Shown: in pieces, positions 36,075-45,495 of the stretch
Numbering within the stretch: position 1 is the first letter of the stretch
Layout of the letters: every line of letters begins with the position of its first letter
Source of the DNA: Collimonas arenae
GTDB lineage: Bacteria > Pseudomonadota > Gammaproteobacteria > Burkholderiales > Burkholderiaceae_D
Direction of reading: 5' to 3'
Assembly (NCBI RefSeq): GCF_000786695.1
Contig: NZ_CP009962.1
Coordinates: 5,270,001 to 5,334,000 of the forward strand
DNA length: 64,000 nucleotides
Made by a program: the position numbers and the translations under genes
Notes under the pieces: generated by a model
The model's input: only the letters and a program-made list of their open reading frames with translations
What the model was told of the DNA's origin: nothing
Databases searched by the model: none

Positions 36075-36221
36075 GACAAGTCTCCAGAAGCAGGCTGCAT
36101 AAAAACAGGAAAAGCAAAACAAAAAATCCCAGGCGATGGCAATCAACCCGGGATTACGTAAAACGCCAATCAAGCCGCCGGATAGCGGTGTTACCTGCTA
36201 TCCGGCGAAATCACGCCAAGC

Positions 36222-37778
36222 TTAGTCGTGATAAGCAGATTCGCCATGGCTGGAAATATCCAGGCCTTCGCGCTCTTCTTCTTCAGTCACGCGCAAGCCC
36301 ATGACGATGTCGACCAGCTTGAATGCAATCAGCGAAACCACGCCAGACCAGATCAACGTCGTCGCCACGCCTTCGAACTGGATCCACAGCTGACCCGGAA
36401 TCGAATAGTCTGGCAGGACCGCATTGGTCACGTAGTCATAGATCCCTGTACCGCCCAGGCTAGGCGCGGCAAACACGCCAGTCAGCAATGCACCCATGAT
36501 GCCGCCGACGCCATGTACGCCGAACACGTCCAGCGCATCGTCCGCACCCAGCAAACGCTTCAGGCCGGTGACGCCCCACAGGCAGACAAAGCCGGCCAGC
36601 AAACCCATGACCAAGGCGCCCATCGGGCCGACAAAACCGGCTGCGGGCGTAATCGCCACCAGACCGGCGACAGCGCCGGAAGCGCCGCCCAGCATGGAAG
36701 GCTTACCCTTGCCGATCCATTCGCCTGCGCTCCAACTCAGCACCGCAGCGGCAGTGGCCAGCAGGGTGTTAATAAAGGCCAATGCTGCGCTGCCGTTGGC
36801 TTCCAGAGCGGAACCGGCATTGAAACCAAACCAGCCGAACCACAGCAACGAAGCACCAACCATGGTGAGGGTCAGGCTATGCGGCTTGAATGCTTCCTTG
36901 CCGAAACCAACGCGTTTTCCGATGACATAGGAACCGACCAGGCCGGCGATAGCGGCGTTGATATGCACCACGGTGCCGCCGGCGAAATCCAACGCGCCTT
37001 TTTGGAACAGCCAGCCGCCGGTCGCGGTCAGTTTTTCCGCCGAAGCTGCATCGACAAAACCGTCAGGACCAGGCCAGAACCAGACCATATGCGCCATCGG
37101 CAGGTAAGCGAAAGTGAACCACAATACGGTGAATACCAGGATCGCCGAGAACTTGGCGCGTTCAGCGAAAGCGCCGATGATCAGGGCGCAGGTGATCGCA
37201 GCAAACGCTCCTTGGAACACGACGTACGCGAACTCAGGTACGACTACGCCCTTGCTGAAGGTTGCGGCCACCGAATCAGGCGTCATGCCGTGCAAGAACA
37301 GGCGGCTGAAGCCACCGAAGATAGAATTCCCTTCCGTAAACGCGATGCTGTAACCGTAAAGGATCCACAGCACGATAATCAGCGAGAATACAGTGAAGCA
37401 TTGCATCAGCACCGACAGCATGTTCTTGCTGCGAACCAGGCCGCCATAGAACAAACCCAGACCAGGCAAAGTCATCAGGATTACGAATGCGGTACAGACC
37501 AGCAACCAGGCGGTGTCGCCCTTGTTAGGCACCGGTGCGGCCGGCGCTGCTGCGGCAGGCGCCGCCGTAGCGGTTGTTGCCGGAGCGGGTGCCGCGACAA
37601 CTGCTGCCGGTGCAGCTGGCGCTGCAGTGGAAGCACCTGCACCGGCACTGGCCGGCGCCACACTTGCCGTAGCCGGTGCTGTTGTAGCGGACGCCTCGTC
37701 CGCCGCCGATGCCGGCAGCATGGAAGTCGCCGCGATCAGCGCGCAAGACGCTAAAATCGTTGCAAATATTCTGTTCAT
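36222..37778 (-). CDS. amtB: Ammonium transporter AmtB
   Basis: An inner-membrane ammonium channel of 518 residues. After a signal peptide there is an unusual Ala/Thr/Pro-rich stretch of about 60 residues (25-85), then the usual 11 membrane segments. Amt signatures are DFAGGTVVHINAAIAGLVGS near residue 265, FGWFGFNAGSALEANG near residue 315 and DVFGVHGVGGIMGALLTG near residue 420, which holds the second pore His. AAGGGG precedes the ATG. It lies 12 bases downstream of glnK; GlnK blocks the channel when nitrogen is plentiful. Confidence 0.96.
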   Translation of the reverse strand: MNRIFATILASCALIAATSMLPASAADEASATTAPATASVAPASAGAGASTAAPAAPAAVVAAPAPATTATAAPAAAAPAAPVPNKGDTAWLLVCTAFVILMTLPGLGLFYGGLVRSKNMLSVLMQCFTVFSLIIVLWILYGYSIAFTEGNSIFGGFSRLFLHGMTPDSVAATFSKGVVVPEFAYVVFQGAFAAITCALIIGAFAERAKFSAILVFTVLWFTFAYLPMAHMVWFWPGPDGFVDAASAEKLTATGGWLFQKGALDFAGGTVVHINAAIAGLVGSYVIGKRVGFGKEAFKPHSLTLTMVGASLLWFGWFGFNAGSALEANGSAALAFINTLLATAAAVLSWSAGEWIGKGKPSMLGGASGAVAGLVAITPAAGFVGPMGALVMGLLAGFVCLWGVTGLKRLLGADDALDVFGVHGVGGIMGALLTGVFAAPSLGGTGIYDYVTNAVLPDYSIPGQLWIQFEGVATTLIWSGVVSLIAFKLVDIVMGLRVTEEEEREGLDISSHGESAYHD

Positions 37779-37790
37779 ATTTTTATCCCC

Positions 37791-38174
<384 letters not shown>

Positions 38175-38193
38175 CTATTACTGTTTGATATTG

Positions 38194-38979
38194 TTAGAAA
38201 GTCTTCGCTAAAGAAAACACCGCTCCATTGCGGCCCAGGTTCTTGCCGCTCGGGCTGACATAAGCGCCGTCCTTGGCATTCGTACCTACGAAAGCCAGGC
38301 CCAAGGTAATGCCGGCCAGTTGGTCAAAGGTCTTGGTGGCGCCGATTTTCCAATCGGTATAGCTGGCAAAACTGGTGTGCTCAACGGTCTGATGACCAAG
38401 ATGCAGCCCAAGCGTGACGCCCGCGCCGACATCGAAATTGGCGCCGGCGTCGTAATAAGCGCTGTTCTTGCTGTCGACGGTGCCGAACAGGTTAGTCATC
38501 GCATGCGAATATTTGAAGTAAGCAGGACCGTAGCCGAGCTGACCGTACAATTCGAAAGTATTGGCGTTGCGGCCGATCTGGCTGTAGTTGTTGGTCGGGT
38601 AGTAGTAATACAGACCGCCGACGTCATAGGTAAAGCCGCCAGGCAGATCGCCGCGCTTGCCAGCGTAGAGATCCCATTCCACCGGCCCCTTGCCGCCGGT
38701 GCCGGTATTCGCGCTGTCGACCGCATCCTTGATCCATTTGATGTTAGAAAGCCAGGTGCCTGCATACAGGCCGGTGGGATTATTGGTGTAGTCGGCGCCG
38801 CCCTGTAACGCCGGATCGAAACGCGTTTGCGAAATCCCGCGGAAGCGATAGTCGTTGACTGCACCGATGTTGTAGCTGACTTCATTATCCGGCTTGACAT
38901 CCTCGGCATGCGCCAGACCTGCCGTAAGACTTGCTGTGACGCTTGCTGCTATTGCTGCGGCTAAAATCAGCTTCTTCAT
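38194..38979 (-). CDS. TorF-family putative outer-membrane porin
   Basis: A 261-residue precursor with a signal peptide (AAAIAASVTASLTAGLAHA). The mature part has YNIGAVNDYRFRGISQTRFDPALQGGADYTN, the family signature, and alternating beta strands ending in a C-terminal Phe. It is the first gene of a porin-glnK-amtB unit. A sigma-54-type promoter lies 63 bases upstream of its start, so it is probably induced under nitrogen limitation and may admit small nitrogen compounds. That substrate is inferred from context. Confidence 0.9.
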   Translation of the reverse strand: MKKLILAAAIAASVTASLTAGLAHAEDVKPDNEVSYNIGAVNDYRFRGISQTRFDPALQGGADYTNNPTGLYAGTWLSNIKWIKDAVDSANTGTGGKGPVEWDLYAGKRGDLPGGFTYDVGGLYYYYPTNNYSQIGRNANTFELYGQLGYGPAYFKYSHAMTNLFGTVDSKNSAYYDAGANFDVGAGVTLGLHLGHQTVEHTSFASYTDWKIGATKTFDQLAGITLGLAFVGTNAKDGAYVSPSGKNLGRNGAVFSLAKTF

Positions 38980-39041
38980 GAAAGTCCCTGTTGGTATGTT
39001 GAATGAAAAACCGATAAATCATTACTCTTCAGGCTTTCCAT

Positions 39042-39057
39042 AGCAGAACCCATGCCA
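39042..39057 (-). promoter_or_regulatory. Sigma-54 promoter of the porin-glnK-amtB operon
   Basis: On the minus strand TGGCATGGGTTCTGCT matches the consensus TGGCACGNNNNTTGCW at all but two defined positions, with GG and GC exactly 12 bases apart. It is 63 bases before the porin ATG. Confidence 0.75.
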
Positions 39058-39174
39058 ACTGTTACGGCACTTCCTTTTCCCCGCCAATACCACTTATGAG
39101 GCTATTTATTTGCTGTTTTTTTAGTGACTGTTAATTTCGAGACGTTCTTGCGCAGAAATATTGTGCAGTGCAGC

Positions 39175-39218
39175 GCACCAAAACGAAGCGCGCAGCCTAA
39201 GCTGCGTTATTTTGGTGC
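39175..39218 (-). promoter_or_regulatory. NtrC-like enhancer sites upstream of the sigma-54 promoter
   Basis: GCACCAAAA (39175-39183) and TTTTGGTGC (39210-39218) are perfect inverted 9-mers. Each lies within an imperfect match to the NtrC dimer site GCACY-N5-GGTGC. They sit about 120-175 bases upstream of the sigma-54 promoter, a usual enhancer distance. Confidence 0.55.
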
Positions 39219-39258
39219 AGATAAGATATGTTTAAACTACATGACGCTTTGTAGCTGA

Positions 39259-40752
39259 CTACAAATCATGCCAAGCCTGCTGCAATAATCGCAATGCTTT
39301 GTGAATGGCAATTTCATCCACGCCGGCAAAACCCAGCGCCAGGCCAGCGCGATGCTGCGGGTTCACCGGCTGGCCAGAAAGGCAAAAACGGCTCATCGGA
39401 TTGATTTCGACACCAACGGCAATCGCCTTGGCCACCAGCTCAGCCTCTTGCTGCAAACTGACCAATGGCAGGCTCAGATGCAAACCGGCGGCAACCTTGG
39501 GCAGCGGTAGCTGCGCGCCGAACAACGGTGCCCAAGCCGCCATCAAGGCATCGCGCCGGGAGCGGCTGGCGCGTCGCATGCGACGGATGTGACGCTGAAA
39601 ATGACCGGCGGCGATGAATTCGGCCATCACCACCTGATCCGCGGCCGGCGGATGGCGATCACTCATGGCACGTAGCGCGCTCAGTGCCGGCACCAGCTTG
39701 GCCGGCAAAACCAGGTACCCCAGGCGCAAGCCGGGAAAGGCGATCTTTGAAAAGGTGCCGACGTAGAGCACGCGGGCGCTGTGATCCAGGGCCGCCAACG
39801 GCGCCAGTGGCGTGCCGTCATAGCGATATTCTCCGTCATAATCGTCTTCGATAATCCAGCTGTCGTGGCGCTCGGCCCAGGCCAGCAATTCGAGCCGCCG
39901 CGCCAGCGACAGCGTGACGCCGACCGGATATTGGTGCGATGGCGTTACGTACGCTATACGGCAATCGGTATGCTGAGCCAATTGCGCAGTATCCATGCCA
40001 TCCTGGTCCAGCGCGATTCCCACCAGCTGCGCGCCGGCCACCTTCAATGCAGCTGCTGCCGATGGATAACAGGGATTTTCTATGGCGACCTTGTCGCCGG
40101 CGTCGAGCAAAAGCTGCGCGCACAGGGCAATGCCATGCTGGGCGCCGGCGGTAATCATGATCTGCGACGGCTCGCAGACCAGGCCGCGCGCATGGCGCAG
40201 ATAGGCCGCGACCAATTCGCGCAAACGAAGATTGCCGGCAGCCTCGCCATAGCCCATATGCGCCAACGGCGCATGACGCCAGAAATTACTTTGCAAGCGC
40301 GCCCAGATGGCGCTGGGGAACAAATCATAGGCTGGCACGCCAAGGCGAAACGCGCGCGCCGGGCCGTCAAACCGGCGCTGGCGCACTCCGTAGCCGCTCA
40401 GGCGCTGCTGCATGGTTGATTGCTGCATTGCCGGCACGGCTGCGGCCGTTGCAGCAAGATCGGGAGCGGCTGCCGCCGCCAAGCCATCGGCGTAAGTGCC
40501 ATCGCCGACTCTGCTGCTGATATAGCCTTCTGCATATAGCTGCTCGTAAGCGCGCACCACAGTGTTGCGCGATACATTCAGCGCCAGCGCCAGATTACGC
40601 GAGGTAGGCAGCTTGATGCGATAAGTAGCCGGCGTCGCCAGGATGCGCTGGCGCAAAGCCAGGCAGAGCTGCTTGGCCAGACCTTTACCACCCTCGAGCG
40701 CAATCCCGGCCGGATCCAGATGCATGGATAGCGCTGGCGATACTGGTTTCAT
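39259..40752 (-). CDS. MocR/PdxR-type regulator, GntR helix-turn-helix plus aminotransferase domain
   Basis: A 497-residue fusion. The N-terminal GntR winged helix spans residues 25-90 (LPTSRNLALALNVSRNTVVRAYEQL). The fold-type I aminotransferase domain follows, with the PLP-binding Lys in GTFSKIAFPGLRLGY near residue 315 and EDDYDGEYRY near residue 285. Such regulators often respond to PLP or amino-acid derivatives and control a neighbouring gene. It begins 2 bases after the secreted hydrolase gene on the same strand, so the two are co-transcribed. Confidence 0.93.
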   Translation of the reverse strand: MKPVSPALSMHLDPAGIALEGGKGLAKQLCLALRQRILATPATYRIKLPTSRNLALALNVSRNTVVRAYEQLYAEGYISSRVGDGTYADGLAAAAAPDLAATAAAVPAMQQSTMQQRLSGYGVRQRRFDGPARAFRLGVPAYDLFPSAIWARLQSNFWRHAPLAHMGYGEAAGNLRLRELVAAYLRHARGLVCEPSQIMITAGAQHGIALCAQLLLDAGDKVAIENPCYPSAAAALKVAGAQLVGIALDQDGMDTAQLAQHTDCRIAYVTPSHQYPVGVTLSLARRLELLAWAERHDSWIIEDDYDGEYRYDGTPLAPLAALDHSARVLYVGTFSKIAFPGLRLGYLVLPAKLVPALSALRAMSDRHPPAADQVVMAEFIAAGHFQRHIRRMRRASRSRRDALMAAWAPLFGAQLPLPKVAAGLHLSLPLVSLQQEAELVAKAIAVGVEINPMSRFCLSGQPVNPQHRAGLALGFAGVDEIAIHKALRLLQQAWHDL

Positions 40753-40754
40753 GC

Positions 40755-41828
40755 TTAATCGCGCTGCGTCGATGTCAGCAGTTGCCGCAACCAGGGTTTC
40801 CAGACGATCGCCACTGTGTGGGTGCCGTGGCCGCGCGTCACCTCGCTTTGCTTGACCATCACCATACGCGCGCCCGGCACACGTTTGACCTCACGTTCAA
40901 GAACACCGATTTCCGGCGGATTGATCAGATCGTCGGCGGAATTTACAGCAATCAGCGGAGCCCGGATCTTTTCCAGCAACGGTCCGGGATCGTAATCGCG
41001 CGAAGCATCCATGAAATACAAGGTGTCATTAGCGTCGGCAGTCTTCATCGAGATGGCGACGGCAGCATCCAGCGCGGCATCGGCTTGCGCCAGATCCGGC
41101 ATCTGCTGCTGGCGCAGCACTGCATTGCTGGACATGAAAAAAAGCATCTGCTCAGTGGTACGCAAACTCGGCGGCTGCACCGTGTAATTACCGCCCTGCC
41201 ACTGCGGATCGTTGCGGATGGCATCGATGATGATGCGACGCCAGACGCGGTTGCGGCCGGAAATCTGAGACGGCACACTGGCCAGCGGCATTAGGGCATC
41301 CATGAATTCCGGATGTTGTTCACCCCACATCCAGGTCTGCATGCCACCCATCGACGTACCCATCACCAGGCGTAAATGGTTCACTCCCAAGGTTTCCGTG
41401 AGCAGCTTGTACTGGGCTTCGACCATATCGCGGTAGCCATAATGCGGAAATTTGCTGCGCAGGCCGTCACTAGGTTTGCTGGAATTGCCATGGCCGATGC
41501 CATCCGGCAGTATCAGGAAATAACGTGACGCATCGAGCAACTGGCCGGCGCCGAACAGTTCGCCGGAAAATTCCGGACGAATGAACTGCGCGCCGGAACC
41601 GCCGGTGCCGTGCAAGATCAGCACGGCATTGCTGACTTTGCCACCGGCGTCGCGCTGCGGCGTACCGAAGGTGCGGTAGTGGATGCGCAGTTCCGGCAAG
41701 GTCTCGCCGGACGCAAAACGGAAATCCTTGAACACCGCATCATGCTCGACCGCTTGCGGCGCATCCGCCAGTGCAGTCCCGGAAAAACAGAACGCCGCAA
41801 ACAGAATCAATAATTGCCTATGAACCAT
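40755..41828 (-). CDS. Secreted MetX-like alpha/beta hydrolase
   Basis: A 357-residue precursor with a signal peptide cleaved after about residue 22 (CFSGTALADA). The fold resembles homoserine acetyltransferase: LHGTGGSGAQF near residue 73, the nucleophile elbow MGTSMGGMQTWMW near residue 157, and a C-terminal acid and His (SADDLINPP, RGHGTHT). Export to the periplasm argues against a methionine role; it more likely hydrolyses an ester or amide outside the cytosol. It is paired with a MocR regulator gene 2 bases downstream. Confidence 0.88.
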   Translation of the reverse strand: MVHRQLLILFAAFCFSGTALADAPQAVEHDAVFKDFRFASGETLPELRIHYRTFGTPQRDAGGKVSNAVLILHGTGGSGAQFIRPEFSGELFGAGQLLDASRYFLILPDGIGHGNSSKPSDGLRSKFPHYGYRDMVEAQYKLLTETLGVNHLRLVMGTSMGGMQTWMWGEQHPEFMDALMPLASVPSQISGRNRVWRRIIIDAIRNDPQWQGGNYTVQPPSLRTTEQMLFFMSSNAVLRQQQMPDLAQADAALDAAVAISMKTADANDTLYFMDASRDYDPGPLLEKIRAPLIAVNSADDLINPPEIGVLEREVKRVPGARMVMVKQSEVTRGHGTHTVAIVWKPWLRQLLTSTQRD

Positions 41829-42027
41829 GTCGCTCCTCGATTAGTGTCTTTTTAAAAAGACTATCTTTGTCTTTGCCAGCCCACCGGCCTTACAGAGATT
41901 GGACCTATAAATAAGAACAATCTTGGATCTTTGATGATACCAACTTAAGGCGCTACGATAAGTACTGTTTTGTATCCGGCCCGGATACATAGCGTTACCC
42001 CGTTGCGTTTTCACATAGGAGATCATC

Positions 42028-42498
42028 TTGGCTTCAGAACCGGCACCGCGTCCGCATATTTACATCAAACCGCTCAGCGAACAAGACTTCGCTCTCTGGC
42101 AGCCGCAGTGGCTTGGTTACCTTGGCTTCTACCAGACGGAAGTACCGGAAGCCACGCGCCTGATCACCTGGCAGCGCCTGCTGGATCACAAGGAACCAAT
42201 GTTCGGCGCGTTGGCGATGGTTGATGGACAGGCAGTCGGCGTGGTGCACTGGATTTTCCATCGCTCGTGCTGGACCGTGGAATACTCCTGTTATCTGCAA
42301 GATTTGTATGTCGCCCCGGAACAGCGCGGCACCGGTCTCGGCCGGCAACTGATCGAGCACGTGTACGCACAAGCCAAGGCCGCCGGTAGCACCCGTGTGC
42401 ATTGGCTCACACGTGAAACCAACAGCACCGCGATGCAACTGTATGATCGCATCGCCCAACGCGCCGGCTTCGTGCAGTACCGCAAGCAACTTGATTAA
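42028..42498 (+). CDS. GNAT-family N-acetyltransferase
   Basis: A 156-residue acetyltransferase. DLYVAPEQRGTGLGRQLIEHVY near residue 95 is the acetyl-CoA loop, and the C-terminal VHWLTRETNSTAMQLYDRIA is typical of the family. The start is a TTG at 42028 with AGGAG 7 nt upstream; no ATG suits the alignment. It is followed 58 bases later by a second acetyltransferase gene. Substrate unknown. Confidence 0.88.
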   Translation: MASEPAPRPHIYIKPLSEQDFALWQPQWLGYLGFYQTEVPEATRLITWQRLLDHKEPMFGALAMVDGQAVGVVHWIFHRSCWTVEYSCYLQDLYVAPEQRGTGLGRQLIEHVYAQAKAAGSTRVHWLTRETNSTAMQLYDRIAQRAGFVQYRKQLD

Positions 42499-42556
42499 AA
42501 CGTTATCACCCGCTCTATCAACCTTACTTATCCACCCACTCAGATAAAGTTCAGCC

Positions 42557-43264
42557 ATGCCACAGCAATCCACTGAAACCGGTCGGCCGCTGCCAGACTG
42601 GCAGCCAGCCGCACTGCCGCAGCGCACCCAATTGCAAGGCGGCAGCATCCGGCTGTTGCCGCTAGACGCCGAGCGCGATGCCGCTGCCCTGTACCAGGCA
42701 GAACACGCTGCCGACGCCGACCCCAGCCAATGGGACTTCCTGACCGCTGGCCCGTTCCAGAGCGAGCTCGACTTCAGCGCCTGGCTAAAGACGTGCGCCG
42801 TCAGCAGCGATCCATTCTTCTATACCGTGATCGACCAGCAAAGCGGACTGGCCACCGGCGTCCTCAGCTATCTCGCCATCACGCCGGAACACGGCTCTAT
42901 CGAAATCGGCCATATCTGGTTTAGCGGCCGCATGCAGCGCAGCCGCCAGGCCACCGAAGCGATTTACCTGCTAGCGCGACATGCGTTCGAAGTGCTTGGC
43001 TACCGCCGTCTGGAATGGAAATGCAATTCGCTCAACCAGCGTTCGCAGCAAGCGGCATTGCGCTTCGGCTTCACGCCGGAGGGCCTATTCCGGCAACATC
43101 GCGTATTCAAAGGAAAAAATCGCGATACCGCATGGTTCTCGATGCTGGATAGCGAATGGCCATTGCAACGTGCGATTTTCGAAGCCTGGTTGCAAGCGGA
43201 TAATTTCGATGCGGAGGGACGTCAAAAGAAATCGCTAAATGAAATTCGTGCTGCGCTTTCTTGA
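42557..43264 (+). CDS. RimJ/RimL-type GNAT acetyltransferase
   Basis: A 235-residue protein. GSIEIGHIWFSGRMQRSRQATEAIYLLARHAFE near residue 115 and YRRLEWKCNSLNQRSQQAALRFGFTPEG near residue 150 are the acetyl-CoA and C-terminal marks of RimL-like enzymes, which acetylate protein N-termini or small amines. It probably shares a transcript with the acetyltransferase gene upstream. A palindromic repeat lies 18 bases after its stop. Confidence 0.9.
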   Translation: MPQQSTETGRPLPDWQPAALPQRTQLQGGSIRLLPLDAERDAAALYQAEHAADADPSQWDFLTAGPFQSELDFSAWLKTCAVSSDPFFYTVIDQQSGLATGVLSYLAITPEHGSIEIGHIWFSGRMQRSRQATEAIYLLARHAFEVLGYRRLEWKCNSLNQRSQQAALRFGFTPEGLFRQHRVFKGKNRDTAWFSMLDSEWPLQRAIFEAWLQADNFDAEGRQKKSLNEIRAALS

Positions 43265-43282
43265 AATACCTGGCGATTTGGC

Positions 43283-43467
43283 TAAGAGGCTGTTGCAAAC
43301 ACAGATGGCTAGGCGCTCCGACGAAGACAGTACGAGCAGTACGGCCAGCAGGGTGTAGCAGGGGTTTCAGACGACATTGTCGTCTGCCTCCGGAACGACC
43401 TGGGCTTGCAAGCTCGGGGGCACCCTGCAAGGGCAACAACGCCAGGTGTGTTTGCAACAACCTCTAA
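43283..43467. repeat. Palindromic MITE-like repeat, R family, long form
   Basis: Arms GAGGCTGTTGCAAACACA and TGTGTTTGCAACAACCTC, flanked on both sides by TAA as a 3-bp target duplication. The core CCGACGAAGACAGTACGAGC AGTACGGCCAG and the inner GGGCTTGCAAGCTC hairpin are present. About 185 bp, about 90 bp upstream of ubiK. Confidence 0.92.
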
Positions 43468-43565
43468 GGCAGTAAAGACTTAAACTACAGCGCCTGGCCA
43501 CAATTTCGATGTGGGGTTTGCTCGTATCGGTTATCATTTTTCTTATTTGCAGATAGAGGGCCGCC

Positions 43566-43808
43566 ATGAACAAACCCAACTTTTTCGACGACATCCAAGC
43601 CAAGATCAACCAGGCCATCGAAAATTCCCCCGCCAAGGATATCGAGAAGAACGTCAAGGCCATGATGAGTCAGGGCTTTGCCAAACTGGATCTGGTCACC
43701 CGTGAAGAATTCGACGTGCAAGCCCAGGTGCTGGCGAGCACGCGCGCCAAACTCGAAGCACTCGAGGCACGCGTGACCGAGCTTGAAGCACACCTGAAAC
43801 AGCCATGA
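43566..43808 (+). CDS. ubiK: Ubiquinone biosynthesis accessory factor UbiK
   Basis: An 80-residue protein of the YqiC/BMFP family. The N-terminal amphipathic helix FFDDIQAKINQAIENSPAKD is followed by a C-terminal coiled coil (EALEARVTELEAHL). It helps the aerobic ubiquinone complex together with UbiJ. It is followed 10 bases later by the comM gene, a frequent arrangement in Betaproteobacteria. Confidence 0.92.
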   Translation: MNKPNFFDDIQAKINQAIENSPAKDIEKNVKAMMSQGFAKLDLVTREEFDVQAQVLASTRAKLEALEARVTELEAHLKQP

Positions 43809-43818
43809 TGCCGCGCCA

Positions 43819-45348
43819 GTGACGCTGGCAGTATTGAAAAGCCGGGCGCTGGCAGGCATGCAGGCGCCCGAGGTGACAGTTGAAGTCCACCTGGCCAACG
43901 GCCTGCCTAGTTTTACCATCGTCGGGCTACCCGAAACCGAGGTCAAGGAATCCAAGGACCGGGTCCGCGCAGCGCTGCAAAACGCCCGTTTCGAATTTCC
44001 TTCCCGTCGTATCACCGTCAATCTCGCGCCTGCAGATCTACCCAAAGAATCAGGACGATTTGACTTGCCGATTGCGCTCGGCATCCTGGCTGCATCCGGA
44101 CAGATGCCTGCGAACAAACTCGATGACTACGAATTTGCCGGCGAACTCTCGTTGTCCGGCGAGTTAAGGCCGATACGCGGCGCGCTGGCGATGACCTTCG
44201 CCATGACTGCCCAAAGCAGCAATGCGCCAAACGGCAAAAGCCGTGCCTTCATCCTGCCACGCGCCAATGCCGACGAAGCGGCGCTGGTCACCGATGCCCG
44301 TATCCTGCCGGCCGACAGCCTGTTGCAAGTGTGCGCCCACTTCTCATCTGCGCAGGCAGAAACAAGATTATCGCGCCATATTGCCGAACCACAGCCAAGA
44401 CTACCTGGCTACATGGATTTCAGCGACGTCAAGGGTCAGCTGCAAGCCAAGCGCGCGCTGGAAGTAGCCGCGGCCGGTGGCCATAGCGTCTTGCTGATGG
44501 GACCGCCAGGCACTGGAAAATCGATGCTGGCGACGCGTTTTCCTGGAATTCTGCCGCCGATGAGCGACCGTGATGCCCTGGAATCGGCTGCGGTGCAATC
44601 GCTGACCAGCGGCTTTTCCAGCGCGGCATGGAAGGTACGGCCATATCGTTCGCCACATCACACAGCGACCGCCGTTGCACTGGTCGGAGGAGGCAGTCCG
44701 CCCCGCCCCGGCGAAATTTCACTGGCGCATCGTGGCGTGTTGTTTTTGGATGAGTTGCCGCAATTCGACAAGCGTGTGCTGGAGGTACTACGTGAGCCGC
44801 TGGAATCCGGCCGCATCACGATTTCGCGGGCCGCGCGGCAAGCAGATTTTCCGGCACAATTTCAGTTGATCGCGGCAATGAACCCCTGTCCTTGCGGCTA
44901 CCTCGGACATACCGTCAAACAATGCCGCTGCACGCCCGACAATATCCTGCGTTATCAAAACAAGATCTCGGGGCCATTGCTCGACCGCATCGATATGCAG
45001 ATTCTAGTGCCGGCGTTGCCTCATGATGAACTGCTGAATGCCGCTCAAGGGGAATCGTCGGCAGCCATCGCAACGCGCATCGAACAAGTGTGTGCCTTGC
45101 AACTGGCGCGTCAAGGCAAGCAGAATAATGCCTTATCGGCGAGTGAAATCGATCAGCTTTGCAAGCCTGATAACGCTGGAGAAAAACTGTTGCGAGGGGC
45201 CATGACCCGCCTGAACTGGTCGGCGCGCGGCTATCATCGCGCGCTTAAAGTTGCACGCACGATTGCCGATTTGAGCGGAGCGGAAAACATTGCCGCGAGT
45301 CATGTCGCCGAAGCGATTCAATATCGCCGGGCTTTAAGCCAAGCCTGA
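43819..45348 (+). CDS. comM: YifB/ComM-family Mg-chelatase-like AAA ATPase
   Basis: A 509-residue helicase-like ATPase. The N-terminal domain begins VTLAVLKSRALAGMQAPEVTVEVH. Walker A is LLMGPPGTGKSMLA near residue 225, Walker B VLFLDELPQF near residue 310, and AAMNPCPCGYLGH near residue 355 is the family's Cys-rich loop. ComM promotes branch migration during natural transformation. It starts with GTG at 43819, which aligns with the full length of E. coli YifB. Confidence 0.94.
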   Translation: MTLAVLKSRALAGMQAPEVTVEVHLANGLPSFTIVGLPETEVKESKDRVRAALQNARFEFPSRRITVNLAPADLPKESGRFDLPIALGILAASGQMPANKLDDYEFAGELSLSGELRPIRGALAMTFAMTAQSSNAPNGKSRAFILPRANADEAALVTDARILPADSLLQVCAHFSSAQAETRLSRHIAEPQPRLPGYMDFSDVKGQLQAKRALEVAAAGGHSVLLMGPPGTGKSMLATRFPGILPPMSDRDALESAAVQSLTSGFSSAAWKVRPYRSPHHTATAVALVGGGSPPRPGEISLAHRGVLFLDELPQFDKRVLEVLREPLESGRITISRAARQADFPAQFQLIAAMNPCPCGYLGHTVKQCRCTPDNILRYQNKISGPLLDRIDMQILVPALPHDELLNAAQGESSAAIATRIEQVCALQLARQGKQNNALSASEIDQLCKPDNAGEKLLRGAMTRLNWSARGYHRALKVARTIADLSGAENIAASHVAEAIQYRRALSQA

Positions 45349-45495
45349 GCGTTATGCAAACGACATGTAGATAATGCGCCCGAAATTGAAATCTGAGATC
45401 CCTGTGGATTTAAGTCAGTTTTAATTTTTAGCCCGTATGCTGGGTTTCATGGGCACACAGAAATGGAAACCCAACGCACGACAGGAGGAACCATC

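Noticed and set aside
36228..37754. A 508-codon open frame on the plus strand opposite amtB
   Set aside because: It is antisense to a clear ammonium transporter. Its composition (Gln, Arg, Cys and His rich) is what a G+C-rich antisense frame gives, and no family motif is visible.
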